Shown piece after piece: positions 11,131-21,872 of a stretch of 64,000 nucleotides of DNA. This stretch comes from Chloranthus sessilifolius. Taxonomy: Eukaryota > Streptophyta > Magnoliopsida > Chloranthales > Chloranthaceae. Position numbers and translations under genes: made by a program. The notes below the pieces were generated by a model. That model had not been told where the DNA came from, made no database searches, and saw nothing but the letters and a program-made list of their open reading frames with translations. The DNA lies in assembly GCA_021018995.1 (NCBI GenBank), contig CM037585.1:128182831-128246830 (forward strand), written 5' to 3'. Numbering within the stretch: position 1 is the stretch's first letter; each line of letters begins with the position of its first letter.

Positions 11131-11140
11131 GTTTTTTATA
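11131..11140 (-). promoter_or_regulatory. Candidate TATA box of the clathrin gene
   Basis: On the minus strand TATAAAAAAC lies 120-130 bases upstream of the ATG at 11011, leaving a 5' leader of about 90-100 bases. Position and sequence fit a plant core promoter. Confidence 0.5.
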
Positions 11141-11365
11141 CCGCTAGATCTGAAACAGGAAAAGGTGTATTTATTAGTGAGAGAAAGTGAGGATCTGAGA
11201 AAAAACAGAGAAAGAAAATGTTTTTGTTTTTTGTTTTTTTTTTCACGGTCTCTCACCTCGTTGAGCGTCAAATTGGAGATTCGATTACAGCGAAATGCGC
11301 AGAAAAATTCCACTGAAATGTCGAGGTGGGAAGCCCGCTATAAGCAGCCCCCCGACACACCCTAA

Positions 11366-12362
11366 AATACGCCTCTAGGTGCAATACGCGTACGTCGTTT
11401 TAGTGCACGGGATCAATACTCAATTGGCTCCAATCTATGTCACTTAATATTGACCCGACCCGTCCACTCGATTATATCAAGGGTACCTTCATTATCATTC
11501 CAAATTTCTTCCTTTCCTAACTCGGGTTTAACGTTGACTCCTTTGAATCAGATCATGGAGATCTTTTTTAACTCAATCTTCGACAAAATAGATCCTGAGA
11601 TTATAAACCTACCATCAGCAATCGAATTTTGATCTCCATAGTGGTACACCTCGATAATTCATATGAGAACTATGTTGATGTATGTCCATGATCATATTCA
11701 TATTTTCAAATGTGTGTCACATTGAATCAAAATCAAATCGCTTGATGGTAAGCTTATGATATCAAGATCTATTCCACCAAAGATTGGGAAGAAAGACAAT
11801 CTTTATTGTCAGATTTCAAGCAATCAACAATTTAAGCAGGTGAAACCATGGTTGAGAAGAAAGAATCATGACTTGTAAACAAGGCTAGGCTTACATTCAT
11901 TCTTATAGAACGAGAAGGCCTAACTTGAGATGAGAAATGAAAATATTATATTTTCGTCTTCGTTTTGAATCTGACAATGGAGATTGTTTTTTGTCCCAAT
12001 GTTCGACATAATAGATCTTGAGATCATGGGATTTGTATCATGTGAAATTTGATGGTCAGATTTTTGTTCCACATGGCATACATTCCCAAAAATGAATATG
12101 AACAGGCGTACATTATACGTGGTTCTTAGAATACTTACGGGATTTGTATCATGTGAAATCAAAATCTGGCCATCGGATGATAAGTCCATGATTTATGGAT
12201 ATACTGTGTCAAAAGATTGGGACAAAAAGCGGTCTCCATCATCCGAGTCAAAACCCGAATAGAGAAGGAACCTTAGGTTGAAAATACAGGTACCCCAAAG
12301 GTCTCTTATAAATCTCCCTTGCTTCTCAGTCACCTCTCTCTTGACAAGCCTAACACATGCAT
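11366..12362. other. AT-rich spacer upstream of clathrin with degraded duplicated segments
   Basis: No gene seen. Two related segments occur: around 11550-11640 (TCGACA.AATAGATC.TGAGAT) and around 11975-12060 (TTCGACATAATAGATCTTGA), and GGGATTTGTATCATGTGAAA appears twice (12028, 12139). They look like remnants of an old repeat. Confidence 0.4.
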
Positions 12363-12569
12363 TCTACTAGCAGGGCCGGCTCTGAGATTTTGGAGGCCCA
12401 AGGCGAATTCCTAAAAATGGGACCCCTATTGTCACAACCCCAGATTTTTGGGATATGTGCACGTCATGCACTATATACATGTATATGTGTTTCACAAGGT
12501 AACCAAAACGAAACCGTAGACACTATGTGTGTATCTGGGAAACACACTAGTATTTCCCTAACATATAGG

Positions 12570-12577
12570 TATATAAG
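12570..12577 (+). promoter_or_regulatory. TATA box of the G1 5' LTR
   Basis: TATATAAG is followed by a GA-rich leader (GAAAGAGAGAGG), placing the start of transcription near 12600 and the palindrome array in the transcribed part. The 3' LTR has the same site at about 22013. Confidence 0.55.
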
Positions 12578-12947
12578 TGAAAGAGAGAGGAGAGAAGAGC
12601 CCTTGCGTAACTCTATTCTAACCTAAATAGAGAGAAGGAGAATATAGAGAGAAAGAAAAGAAGAGTCTAGTAAAGAACTAGGGTTTCATTGGGACTTATA
12701 TCGGCAGAAGAGTTGGAGAAAAGGCTGGAGGAGGAACCTTGGAGGCCTGTTAGCCTAGTAGAATTTCGAATCTTAAATCAAACTTGCGCGAGACTCATCG
12801 TCGGAGGTATGTTAAAGGCATAATAGATGCTTAGGCATGTTTTAAATAATAGGAAGAATGTTGGTTGAATGTTTTTAATGATGTTAAGGTTTGAATGAAG
12901 GGAGAAATTGTATTCTCGATCTGATCAAGGAGCAAAAATCATCACTC

Positions 12948-13172
12948 CTCGCTCGAGCGGTCTAAAGGGCTCGCTCGAGCGAGGATGAATAGGAAAAATA
13001 TAGCTCTGGGCTCGCTCAAGCGGTCCCCAAAACTAGAGGGAAGCTCGCTCGAGCGAGGTCCCCAGTAATGCTTCAGTGGCTCGATTTAACCGCTCGAGCG
13101 ACCTCGATTTAATCGCTCGAGCGAGGTCAGGTGACCGCTCGAGCGAGGTCAAGTGACCGCTCGAGCGAGGTC
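12948..13172 (+). repeat. CGCTCGAGCG palindrome array in the G1 5' LTR
   Basis: Eight copies of the 10-base palindrome CGCTCGAGCG (one mutated to CGCTCAAGCG), each flanked by ACC/GGTC or CTCG/CGAGG, irregularly spaced by 6-40 bases. The 3' LTR has the same eight at 22391-22615, with other point mutations. Confidence 0.92.
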
Positions 13173-14123
13173 CGGTGATCACTCAGTTCTTGAAATTATG
13201 GGTACAAGAAACATGGGGGTTGTGCACCCCAATGATTCTAGTAACCTTTCTAAGCATATGCTACATTAAAATGTAGGTTTGACGCATGATCGAGAAGTGT
13301 AAACCTCTAAGAGAAGGCGTGCTTTGAAATTCGTCGAGGTAGGGAATATTCTTGAAACATATGCATTATTCCATCAAATTCATATATGTAGTGTAATCCA
13401 TTTAAATAGTCAAATACTGCATGATGATTATGAAAAAGGGTGTGTGAGTGAGTTTCAAACGTGATAGTCTTGAGGTCCCCAGGGGACGAAAAATTATAAA
13501 GTTAACATCTAAAGGATGCGATGGAAATCAGGCGCATTCCAGGGATGCAGATGAAAACTAACAGTGAAACGGAAGTAATGTGATAAGGCCTGATGTAATA
13601 TAATTAGCACAATCACGATGAATAACTATATGTAGAGCACATTTGATATTTTTATTATTTAAGGTTTGATTAGAATACCCCACCGACTTGGCGGGATACC
13701 CACGACTGACTCGGTAAGATATTCGTGAGCGGTATAGCGGCAAATTCGTACTTTCATAGCACATCCCAGGGATGTAGATCTAAGAATAGACCCCGCCACC
13801 TATGAGAAAGGGGCTTGGGCAGTATTCCCAGGGAATACATATAATAATAACTGCCTAGTTAGACGACGATGGCGGGTATTCCATCGGGGCTCGATGCTAT
13901 ATTGCTCGGGGACTACTTAAGTTAAGATTTAAGTGATTAGGCCAAATTCACAACTAAACCAGTAAGGAGATTAAACAAAACCATGCAGAGTAACAGTCGA
14001 AATCATTATTTTTATTCCAGATATTTCAATTGTTTTCCATAAGTGTTACTCGATAAATTATGCTTTTTAAACTGCTGATATATGTGTGAAGGTTAATCTA
14101 TATGTTCTTTTTGTTTCCCTACG

Positions 14124-14140
14124 GAGCTAGGATGTAGCTC
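14124..14140 (+). promoter_or_regulatory. Shared LTR stem-loop motif (G1 5' LTR)
   Basis: GAGCTA-GGATG-TAGCTC is a perfect 6-bp stem with a 5-base loop, followed by ACCCCCCCTTAGACTATATG. Equivalent motifs occur in five other LTRs here (23567-23583, 31678-31694, 37479-37496, 54319-54335, 60409-60426). Function unknown. Confidence 0.7.
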
Positions 14141-14624
14141 ACCCCCCCTTAGACTATATGTTGCAGGTCCATGACTAGCGGCAGTAGAGACTTCTAGAGA
14201 CGCTGATCCAGGGGATTCGGATTTCGTGCCCATGGAAGAGTCAGAACCTCCTCCTGAGGAATTCTTCTAGGAAACCCACTGCATACTTTGAGAGTGAGTT
14301 GAGAGTATTAGGTACGGCTTGGTATGTCAAGCCTCTTTATTTCGAATGTGTTTAAATACCGTTTCTTTTGATAAAATGTCTAGGATGAACAGTTATCACC
14401 AATGGTTTGGGTAAGTTCTTATGCCCATGAATTGGCATGGGACAAGGACTGCCTTTCGATACCATGATTATTTTTATATGAGAATTTGTTTAGAGTAGCT
14501 ACGTGCACCTTAATTACAGTTTTGGCTTGTATATACCAATGTTTTGTAAAGAACCCAGGGCACGGCCTTGAGGGTCGTGCTGATGGCACGGATTTCGGGG
14601 TGCCAAAATTCGGGCTGTCACAGT

Positions 14625-14636
14625 TGGTATCAAAGC
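14625..14636 (+). other. Primer binding site of G1
   Basis: TGGTATCAAAGC begins two bases after the LTR end and matches the usual plant initiator-Met tRNA complement (TGGTATCAGAGC) with one mismatch. Confidence 0.85.
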
Positions 14637-14706
14637 CTTTCTTTCTAATTTTGGCTATTATCTCGTCAGAATATAGGGACTTCTGCTAACGAGACTATAG
14701 ATTCTC

Positions 14707-16059
14707 ATGCAGACCGTTATGTTTCCTAGAGGAAGAGGTCGACCCAGGGGTGGTCATGATAGGAATTTACGCAGCAGAGATGGGTTCGTCTCACCTACAA
14801 ACAGGGTACCATTGGGAAACAGGGAGATTCCCGAGGCGGTGGCGGGGAGAAACCAAAATCAAGCAGAGGATCAAGATCTAGATCGACAGGATCGAAATCA
14901 GAGGGAATAAGATAGAGTGAGGGAGAGAAATGAAGAAAGAGAAGAGCGTCAGAGGATGATGCACACAATAGAGACAATGGCAACTGCCATGGCACAGCAA
15001 GCGTCCTTGGCGCTTGCTCTGACACTGAGAACCTAGCGAACACCTACACCTCCAGTGGGACCTACAACACCAGTGGCTTCAGCATTCACCGCGTTCAGAA
15101 GGATGAGACCTCCAAACTTTTCAGAGTGAGACACAATGGAAAAGGTGTTTTACGTACTGACATGCACGGAGGATGAGAGCGTCCGTTGGGCGGCATATAT
15201 GCTAGATGGAGAAGCTGGACCTTGGTGGAAATCTGTTTCGCGAACAAGAGCACAAAAAACTCCTGATATGCCGTGGACTTGGGATGAATTCGTAGAAGAA
15301 TTCAATAAGCAATATTTTCTACGGTTGTGAGGAATCAGATGGAGACCCAATTTTTACAACTAGCGCAAGGAAGGATGACCGTGAGAGAGTACGGAGTAGA
15401 ATTCATGAGACTGGCTCGTTTCGCCCCAGACTACGTAGTTTCAGACGTGATGAAAGCGAAGAGGTTCCAACAGGGTTTAAGGCCGGACATCCGAGGAGGG
15501 GTTGCGCCCTTCCAGCTGAAGACCTATGGAGAAGTAATGAGTAAGGCATTAGTAGTCGAAGAAGAAAACAATAACCGATACCGTCAGAGGGAACAACAGG
15601 GAAGAGGAAGCATTGATCCAAGCAGGACGGGGAGCTATGAATCGGTACATAAGAAACCGAGGTTTGTAGCACCGAATCAGATAGGGTATGGGAGAGCTGC
15701 ACAACAAGCTACTCATCAAAGTTTTCCGTTGCTAGCATCAGGGAGACCGATGAGGTATGAGGGTCCTGCTATTTCCAGCAGGGCTACAATTACCCAAGGT
15801 TTTTCGAGAGCTGCTACTTCAACACCAAGGGAAACTTGTGCTAAATGTGGCAAGTCCCACAAAACAACGGATTGTAGGCAGGGAATGTGAAATTTCAAAT
15901 GCCAAGATAGGCCACATGATTAGAGGCGCTGAGCGATTAAAAGAAAAAGCGGCCCGACTTCCATGCCACAACCTATTCAATCACGAAAGCCAGTTGTTCG
16001 AGGGAGAGCCTACGCAGTTACCGCCCAGGAAGCAGGGAGTGTACACGACATCATCTAAG
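14707..16059 (+). pseudogene. G1 gag, broken
   Basis: An Arg/Gly-rich N-terminus from 14707 is followed by the retrotransposon gag core (RWAAYMLDGEAGPWW, ~15187-15230; MPWTWDEFVEEFNKQY), a second part in another frame from 15327 (MTVREYGVEFMRLARFAP), and a zinc knuckle CAKCGKSHKTTDC near 15836-15875. There are stops at about 14908 and 15034 and before 15136, a frameshift near 15327, and three stops after the knuckle. The segment between PPNF and EKVF is shorter than usual, suggesting a deletion near 15120. The gag end (VTAQEAG) reaches a donor-like site at 16060. Confidence 0.88.
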
Positions 16060-16217
16060 GTGAGATTTCTTTTAAATAAAGAATTTCGATTTCAATACAA
16101 TTCTAGATAGAGAATGTGCGTTCATTAGGACAAATATATATATAACCGTTGCTGCGCGTTAGAAAAAAAAATTTCTAAATAAAGTATATGTTATATACGT
16201 ATATGTATGCATTATAG
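16060..16217 (+). other. Intron-like 158-bp insert between gag and protease of G1
   Basis: An AT-rich segment with AAG|GTGAG at its left and TTATAG|GT at its right, and stops in all frames. Removing it puts the gag end (QEAGSVHDII) in the same frame as the protease lead-in (GTLQIYEKG), where gypsy polyproteins are normally continuous. A TAA codon lies directly before the junction. It could instead be a small insertion, since AGGT occurs at both borders. Confidence 0.5.
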
Positions 16218-16720
16218 GTACGTTACAAATCTATGAAAAAGGGTGTTATGTAGCACATGACGCACGAGTGCTGATAGACCCAGGGTCTACCCACTCCTTC
16301 ATCGCCCCTAGATTTGCAAAGAAGATGAAGATTGTTCCGGAGACACTAGACTTTGTGTTATCAGTGTCTATCCCAACAGGAGAATTAGTGGACACAGAGT
16401 TAGTCTGCAAATCGGTAGTGGTAAGCATTCGGGATCACGTTGTCTACGAACTAGACGCAAATTTAATATTGTTGGACATGCAAGGATTCGACGTGATCCT
16501 TGGCATGGATTGGCTGTCCCATCATTGCGCAACAGTGAATTGCAAGGATAAAGTTGTTGTTTTCCATCCTAACACGAGGAGATCATTTCGATTTCGAGGG
16601 GAGAGATCGACACAGGTACCACTCATATCTGCAGTCAGAGCAGAACGTTTAATCAGAAAGGAGTGTAGCGGTTATTTGGCATTCCTGAAAGAAAATAAAG
16701 AAGAAAAAAATATTATCTCC
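16218..16720 (+). pseudogene. G1 aspartic protease
   Basis: The [10 protein letters not shown] motif at about 16271-16300 carries the catalytic Asp (the Pro variant is common in plant gypsy elements). Then come [11 protein letters not shown] (16495-16527) and [10 protein letters not shown], the usual end of the retropepsin domain. The frame from 16268 stays open for 299 codons into RT. Confidence 0.9.
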
Positions 16721-17620
16721 GAAATAGCGGTAGTGCGAGAATTCCCAGATGTATTTCCAGAAGAATTGCCAGGGTTACCTCCAGAAAGAGAAGTAGAATT
16801 TGCGATCGACTTAGCACCAGGAACGGAACCTGTTTCAAAGGCACCTTATAGGATGGCCCCTGCGGAGTTGAAAGAACAATTCCAAGAGCTCATGGACAAA
16901 GGGTTCATAAGACCAAGCGTGTCTCCATGGGGAGCACCAGTTCTATTCGTGAAAAAAAAAGATGGGTCGATGCGGTTGTGCATTGACTACCGTCAATTGA
17001 ACAAAGTCACTGTGAAGAATCGATATCCGCTACCAAGAATAGATGACTTGTTCGATCAGTTGCAGGGAGCAAAACATTTCTCCAAGATCGATCTAAGATC
17101 TGGATACCATCAGTTAAGAGTCAGGGCCGAGGACATTCAGAAGACGACATTTAGAACACAAAATTGACACTATGAGTTTTTAGTGATGCCATTCGGACTG
17201 ACGAACGCTCCAGCGTCGTTTATGGACTTGATGAATCGGGTGTTTAAACCACACCTAGACTCCTGCGTTGTGGTGTTTGTTAATGACATCCTGATTTACT
17301 CAAAATCGAAGACGGAACATGAAGAACACTTACGAGTCGATCTACAAACCTTGCGTGAACACCAATTGTACGCCAAGCTCAGCAAATGTGAGTTTTGGCT
17401 AGAAGAGGTTAGCTTTTTGGGGCATGTCGTCTCAAAGCATGGTGTCACAGTAGATCCCGCTAAGATCGAGGCGGTAGTAAACTGGGAGCAACCAAAAACT
17501 GTGACAGACGTCCGAAGTTTCCTCGGACTGGCAGGTTATTATCGACGTTTCATCGAGGGGTTTTCAAAAATATCAGGACCTCTTACGAGGCTTACAAGAA
17601 AGGACTCAAGATTTGAGTGG
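16721..17620 (+). pseudogene. G1 reverse transcriptase, active site altered
   Basis: It follows the usual lead-in [17 protein letters not shown]. Kept motifs: [62 protein letters not shown] and [12 protein letters not shown]. There is a TGA at 17165-17167 in the FRT..HYEF motif. The catalytic box, normally (Y/F)(I/V)DD, reads FVND at 17276-17287, so one catalytic Asp is changed to Asn. After RT come the thumb motifs [10 protein letters not shown] and [15 protein letters not shown]. Confidence 0.93.
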
Positions 17621-18067
17621 AGTGAGGCGTGTGAGAAGAGCTTTCAAGAACTCAAGAAGAGACTCACCTCAGCTCCAGTATTAGCCATTCCATCAGGCAG
17701 TGGAGGATTCGCGATCTATAGTGATGCTTCGTATAACAGGTTGGGTTGTGTACTAAATCAATATAAAAAGGTAATATCTTACGGCTCCAGACAGTTGAAA
17801 GAGCACGAAAAGAACTACCCAACACATGATCTGGAACTAGCAGCAGTCATATTCGCATTAAAGATATGGCGACATTATTTATACGGAGAAACATTTGAAA
17901 TTTTCACTGACCATAAAAGCCTCAGATATCTGTTTACACAGAAGGAACTAAATATGAGGCAGCGTAGGTGGATGGAGTTCCTCAAAGATTACTCCATACA
18001 AGACCATCCGAGCAAAGCTAACGAGTGGCCGACGCCTGAGTCGGAAAAGTTCTACCCCATTGGCTAG
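17621..18067 (+). pseudogene. G1 RNase H
   Basis: [14 protein letters not shown] (17716-17757), [20 protein letters not shown] and [11 protein letters not shown] are the standard gypsy RNase H blocks. The normal ADALSR-type end has been lost, and the frame closes at 18067. Confidence 0.92.
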
Positions 18068-18383
18068 TCTAATTTCGGTATCCATCGATGGAAGTCGTTG
18101 GAGGATCTAGCGCTATGTGCGCACATACAACCACAAGCCACGTGAGCCTTCTTAGCCAACATATCGGATATTCGATACACACGAAAACTACAGATGAAAG
18201 ACCTAATTCTAACAAAGATGCGTCAAGATGTTACTGAAGGTATTACATCTGAGTTTTCGATCAAGGAGGATGGTTCCTTAGTATTTAAGGGGCGACTTTG
18301 CATTTCGACAATAATGTCGATTTGAATCGATTCTTGATGAATCTCACAAGTCAAGCTACGCTATCCACCCGGGAAGCACAAAG

Positions 18384-19590
18384 ATGTATCAAGATCTGAA
18401 AAAGAATTACTGGTGGAGAGGCTTGAAACAAGATGTGGCAGAGTACGTGTCGCGATGTTTGATGTACCAACAAGTGAAAATCGATCATAGACACCCCGCA
18501 GGCCTATTACAGCCTCTACCCATACCAGAATGGAAGTGGGAATCTATCTCCATGGATTTCATAGTTGGTCTACCGCGAACGGTAAGGAAGCATAACGCCA
18601 TTTGGGTAGTGGTCGATCGATTGACTAAGTCAACACACTTCTTGCCTTACAACACGATGTACACGGTGGGAAGACTAGCAGAGCTCTATATGAAAGAGAT
18701 CGTCCGTTTACATGGGATTCCAAGTAGCATTGTTTCAGATCGAGACCCATTATATACATCAAAGTTTTGGAAGAAATTTCAAGAAGGAATGGGAACTAGG
18801 CTAGATGAATTTTACGATGATTGAAAGGGTCAATCAAGTCATTGAAGACATGCTTAGGGCATGTATGTTAGAATTACAAGGATCGTGGGATCAACACCTA
18901 CCATTGATTGAGTTCGCATATAATAATAGTTTCAAGATGAGCATTGGAATGGCATCGTATGAAGCCTTGTACCTTGTACGGAAGACGATGCAAATCGCCA
19001 ATCAATTGGGAGGAAATTGGCGAGAAATTTGTTTTGGGACCCGAGCTACTTGAAGATAACGCGGCTATTGTCCGCATGATCAGGGAAAGACTAAAGGCGG
19101 CTCAAAGCAGACAGAAAAGCTATGCTGACATCAAGCGGACGAGTGTAGACTTTAAGGTGGGTGAACATGTGTTCGTGAAAGTATCACCGATGAAGGGGGT
19201 GATGAGATTTGGAAAGAGAGGGAAGCTAAGTCCCCACTATCTTGGACCGTTTGAAGTTTTGGGTTGAGTAGGAGAAGTAGCCTACCGCATTGGATTGCCA
19301 CCATTGTTTGATCAGGTACACAATGTATTCCACGTGTCGATGCTCAGGAAATATCTCAATGACCACGATCACGTCTTTGACGGCGCCAATCATTCGAAAT
19401 GCATGAAGATATGACCATGATTGAAGAGCCGGTGGAAATTTTAGATCGAAAGGAACATGTGTTGTGAACAAAAGTTATTCCCTTAGTGCTTGTCCGATGG
19501 AAGAACCATTCGGTCGAAGAAGCAACATGGGAACGTGAGGCGGATGTTAGAGAACAATATCCCAAATTGTTCGAAATTGCCAACTGAATA
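18384..19590 (+). pseudogene. G1 integrase with chromodomain-like C-terminus
   Basis: A degraded zinc-binding part precedes it. The core reads SMDFIVGLPRT (first Asp, ~18553), IVSDRDPLYTSKFW (second Asp, ~18740) and, after a frameshift at 18805-18824, ERVNQVIEDMLRAC (Glu). Then come SPHYLGPFEVLG (stop 19266), HNVFHVSMLRKYL, and finally RWKNHSVEEATWE in the place where plant chromoviruses carry their chromodomain. Several stops. Confidence 0.92.
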
Positions 19591-19659
19591 GTTTTATTCA
19601 ATTGAGAATATGTGATTGCGGGTAGTATGAAGTCTATATATATTTTTTTTCGAAAGATT

Positions 19660-19660
<1 letters not shown>

Positions 19661-19702
<42 letters not shown>
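19661..19702. repeat. TA microsatellite
   Basis: About 20 TA units directly after the integrase region of G1. Confidence 0.95.
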
Positions 19703-19705
<3 letters not shown>

Positions 19706-19814
19706 ACTCCAAGCAATGATTGAACCACTTTTCGTTGAACTTCTTATATAATAAAACTAGTAATGAGATTAGAAACCGAAAACGAGCAAAAAGGGTACCA
19801 GAAAAAAAAATGTT

Positions 19815-20028
19815 TCTGGTCTCGCTCGAGCGACCACTTATGTTCGCTCGAGCGAACCACATAAAATCACGACTTCCTCTCGCTCGAGCGATAGCTATTC
19901 CTCGCTCGAGCGAGGCATTTTGACCGCTCGAGCGAGAAACTATAACCGCTCGAGCGAGGCCATAACATATAAAAGAAAGCGTCCTGGGCTCGCTCGAGCG
20001 ATAACTAACGACCGCTCGAGCGAGGAGG
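19815..20028 (+). repeat. Second CGCTCGAGCG array, inside G1
   Basis: Eight perfect copies of CGCTCGAGCG in varied contexts (TTCGCTCGAGCGAA, ACCGCTCGAGCGAGG). It is the same motif and copy number as in the LTRs but with different spacers, so it is not a simple copy of the LTR array. It ends directly before a TATA box (20032). Confidence 0.92.
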
Positions 20029-20031
20029 GAC

Positions 20032-20039
20032 TATATATA
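20032..20039 (+). promoter_or_regulatory. Candidate TATA box before the G1 extra ORF
   Basis: TATATATAG directly follows the last palindrome and lies about 240 bases before the ATG at 20277, suggesting a separate promoter for the extra ORF. The order array-TATA-leader resembles the LTR at 62549-64000. Confidence 0.45.
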
Positions 20040-20276
20040 GCTGACGGAAAAACAAAACGCCATTTCATCTTCAAGCGAGGGGAGTGGAGCCGAGTGAGGG
20101 GTTTAGGGCTTGTCATCTTCAATCATTTCCGTCCGATTCGAGCCGGAATTCGACAATCCAATTCGTTAAGAATATTCTTCTAGGTAAAATCTACCCATTT
20201 CCGAAAATTTTTCTTTTTTTTTTAGCTCTTTAGATACCTAATGGGTTGAAGCCCAAATCCACAACCTAAGAAGCGG

Positions 20277-21522
20277 ATGGCGATTCGGTCGCCGTCGGCG
20301 CGCAACAAAGCGCCGCAAACTTCACAAACATCACCAAACCCATCCTCCACTCCGATCACACTAGATGATTGGTGGGGGGCCAAAATTTTTGAAACCGAAT
20401 GGGATATACATCCCTCCTGTTTCGGGGATCCGACGTCCACCCAATGGACATCGGACTTCCTCACCAACAACAATCTTAAGACTCTGCTTACGCCGTTCGG
20501 GAATCGTTATTACCCGAGGCTTGTGAAGTTATTTTATCAAACCCTAAACTTGAACGTGGACGAGGACGCTATCCTCGTCACAATCGATGGTAATGAGCTA
20601 ATCTTTAGATGTGCCGAAATTTCATCGGTCATGAAATGTCCCCACATCTACACCCCTAGCCCACTTATCCTACCACCTTTTTTTGGGGACGTCGTTTTCC
20701 CAACGATCATTTCCGATATCACGGGCGGCATGTCCGCTTCGGGACAATCTATTACTCGATCACAACTACCGTCGCGTATGTGGCTTTTAGACGTCATCTT
20801 CAAAAAGAATCTACACCCAACCGGCCATGATCAAGAACGCCGAGATGCGTTTCTGCGGGCCCTACACACCGCATTTCATAATAGGTGAATCAACGCACCT
20901 ATGATCGTCATAAAAGGCATGGCGCATGCCTATAAAAGAAATGTAAAGGGTGCTGTTCCTCCACCCATCAACCGACTACTATATGCTCGGTTGATTTCCC
21001 GACTCCTAGACTCACGGAATGGGAAGGGAGGATTTAAGATTCGGGAGGACGAGTTGTTCCTCACCGATAATGTTGTCCCCTATCTCGCCCAAGACTGGAG
21101 CCGCAACCTAAAGAGTCTACAAACCAACGTCAACAAGAAAAGAGACCGTCAGGTCTCCCGTCAAACCACGCATCAAGCGCCGGCAGGACTGACCACTCCC
21201 TCTACCTCAGTTCCACAGCCCATACCCACTACCGACACTGACATGATGCGGGAGATCCTTCAGCAAGGGCGGGAGATCAGATTGCACTAGAGGTTCCAGG
21301 AGGCACTACTTATCGACCTCATGGGCCGCCACAATCATACATGCAAGGTGCCATGAAAGATGCTATTTTTGGAGCGTAGCTAGCCCTACCGCCATTCTGA
21401 GGAGCGCCACGGCGGGTACCACGACCATCAGGGTGGACGACAAGGATGAGGATGACGAGGATTACGAGGATGATGATGGCTCCGGCGACGACGACGACGA
21501 CTATGAGGAGGATGATGACTAG
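20277..21522 (+). pseudogene. Extra ORF of G1 between integrase and 3' LTR
   Basis: ATG at 20277; a basic, Ser/Pro/Thr-rich N-terminus (about 30 residues), then a folded-looking region with WDIHPSCFG, LVKLFYQTLNL, DGNELIFRCAEISSVMKCP and PPINRLLYARLISRLL. An in-frame TGA at 20886-20888 divides it. The frame continues from 20889 to a TAG at 21288, and after a frameshift it ends in a run of Asp/Glu (about 21430-21519). The LFYQTL...V...SVM..P pattern resembles domains annotated as putative plant transposon protein in databases, but I cannot confirm this. No RT, protease or envelope-type membrane segment is seen. Role unknown. Confidence 0.6.
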
Positions 21523-21860
21523 ATAGTCACATTATTTTTGAAAAATAATATGTAATAGTTTGTTGAGACATTTTGTGGTGAGGTGGTTCCTGGTCAATGT
21601 TTTTTTTTTACAAATTTTCGTGACATGAATGTCACAAATTTTGTGGATGATTAACATAACGATTGAATAAGTGTTGTGAATGATTATTCTAGATTATATG
21701 ATCCTTTTCAACTATATGGGAATAAATTGACATGGCCAACGCATGTCGTTGCAAAATGCGACAAATCGTTCAATTACTGTTTTAGATATTCATGGCCTGG
21801 TAATAGTAGTAGTACCTGGTTACGAGAATATCGTCGATTTTCGAGGTCGAAAATCTTATA
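21523..21860 (+). other. 3' untranslated part of G1
   Basis: AT-rich, no coding signal. It ends with GATTTTCGAGGTCGAAAATC, the kind of sequence usually found just before the polypurine tract of these gypsy elements. Confidence 0.5.
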
Positions 21861-21872
21861 AGTTGGGGTGAT
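21861..21872 (+). other. Polypurine tract of G1
   Basis: AGTTGGGGTGAT abuts the 3' LTR start (TGTCACAACC). It is the primer site for plus-strand DNA synthesis. Confidence 0.75.

Larger units (their letters stand above)
12430..14622 (+). repeat. 5' LTR of G1
   Basis: 2193 bp. Contains a TATA box (12570), a GA-rich leader, a palindrome array (12948-13172), CCCAGGG palindromes (~13475-13850) and the shared stem-loop (14124-14140). Confidence 0.95.

Noticed and set aside
14625..14636. tRNA-like sequence
   Set aside because: It is a 12-base primer binding site complement, not a tRNA gene; no cloverleaf.
19356..19862. 168-codon minus-strand frame
   Set aside because: Runs through the TA microsatellite and antisense to the integrase end; composition is an artefact.
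20277..21522. Envelope-like gene in G1
   Set aside because: The position fits, but no signal peptide, transmembrane segment or glycoprotein features are visible; kept as an ORF of unknown role.
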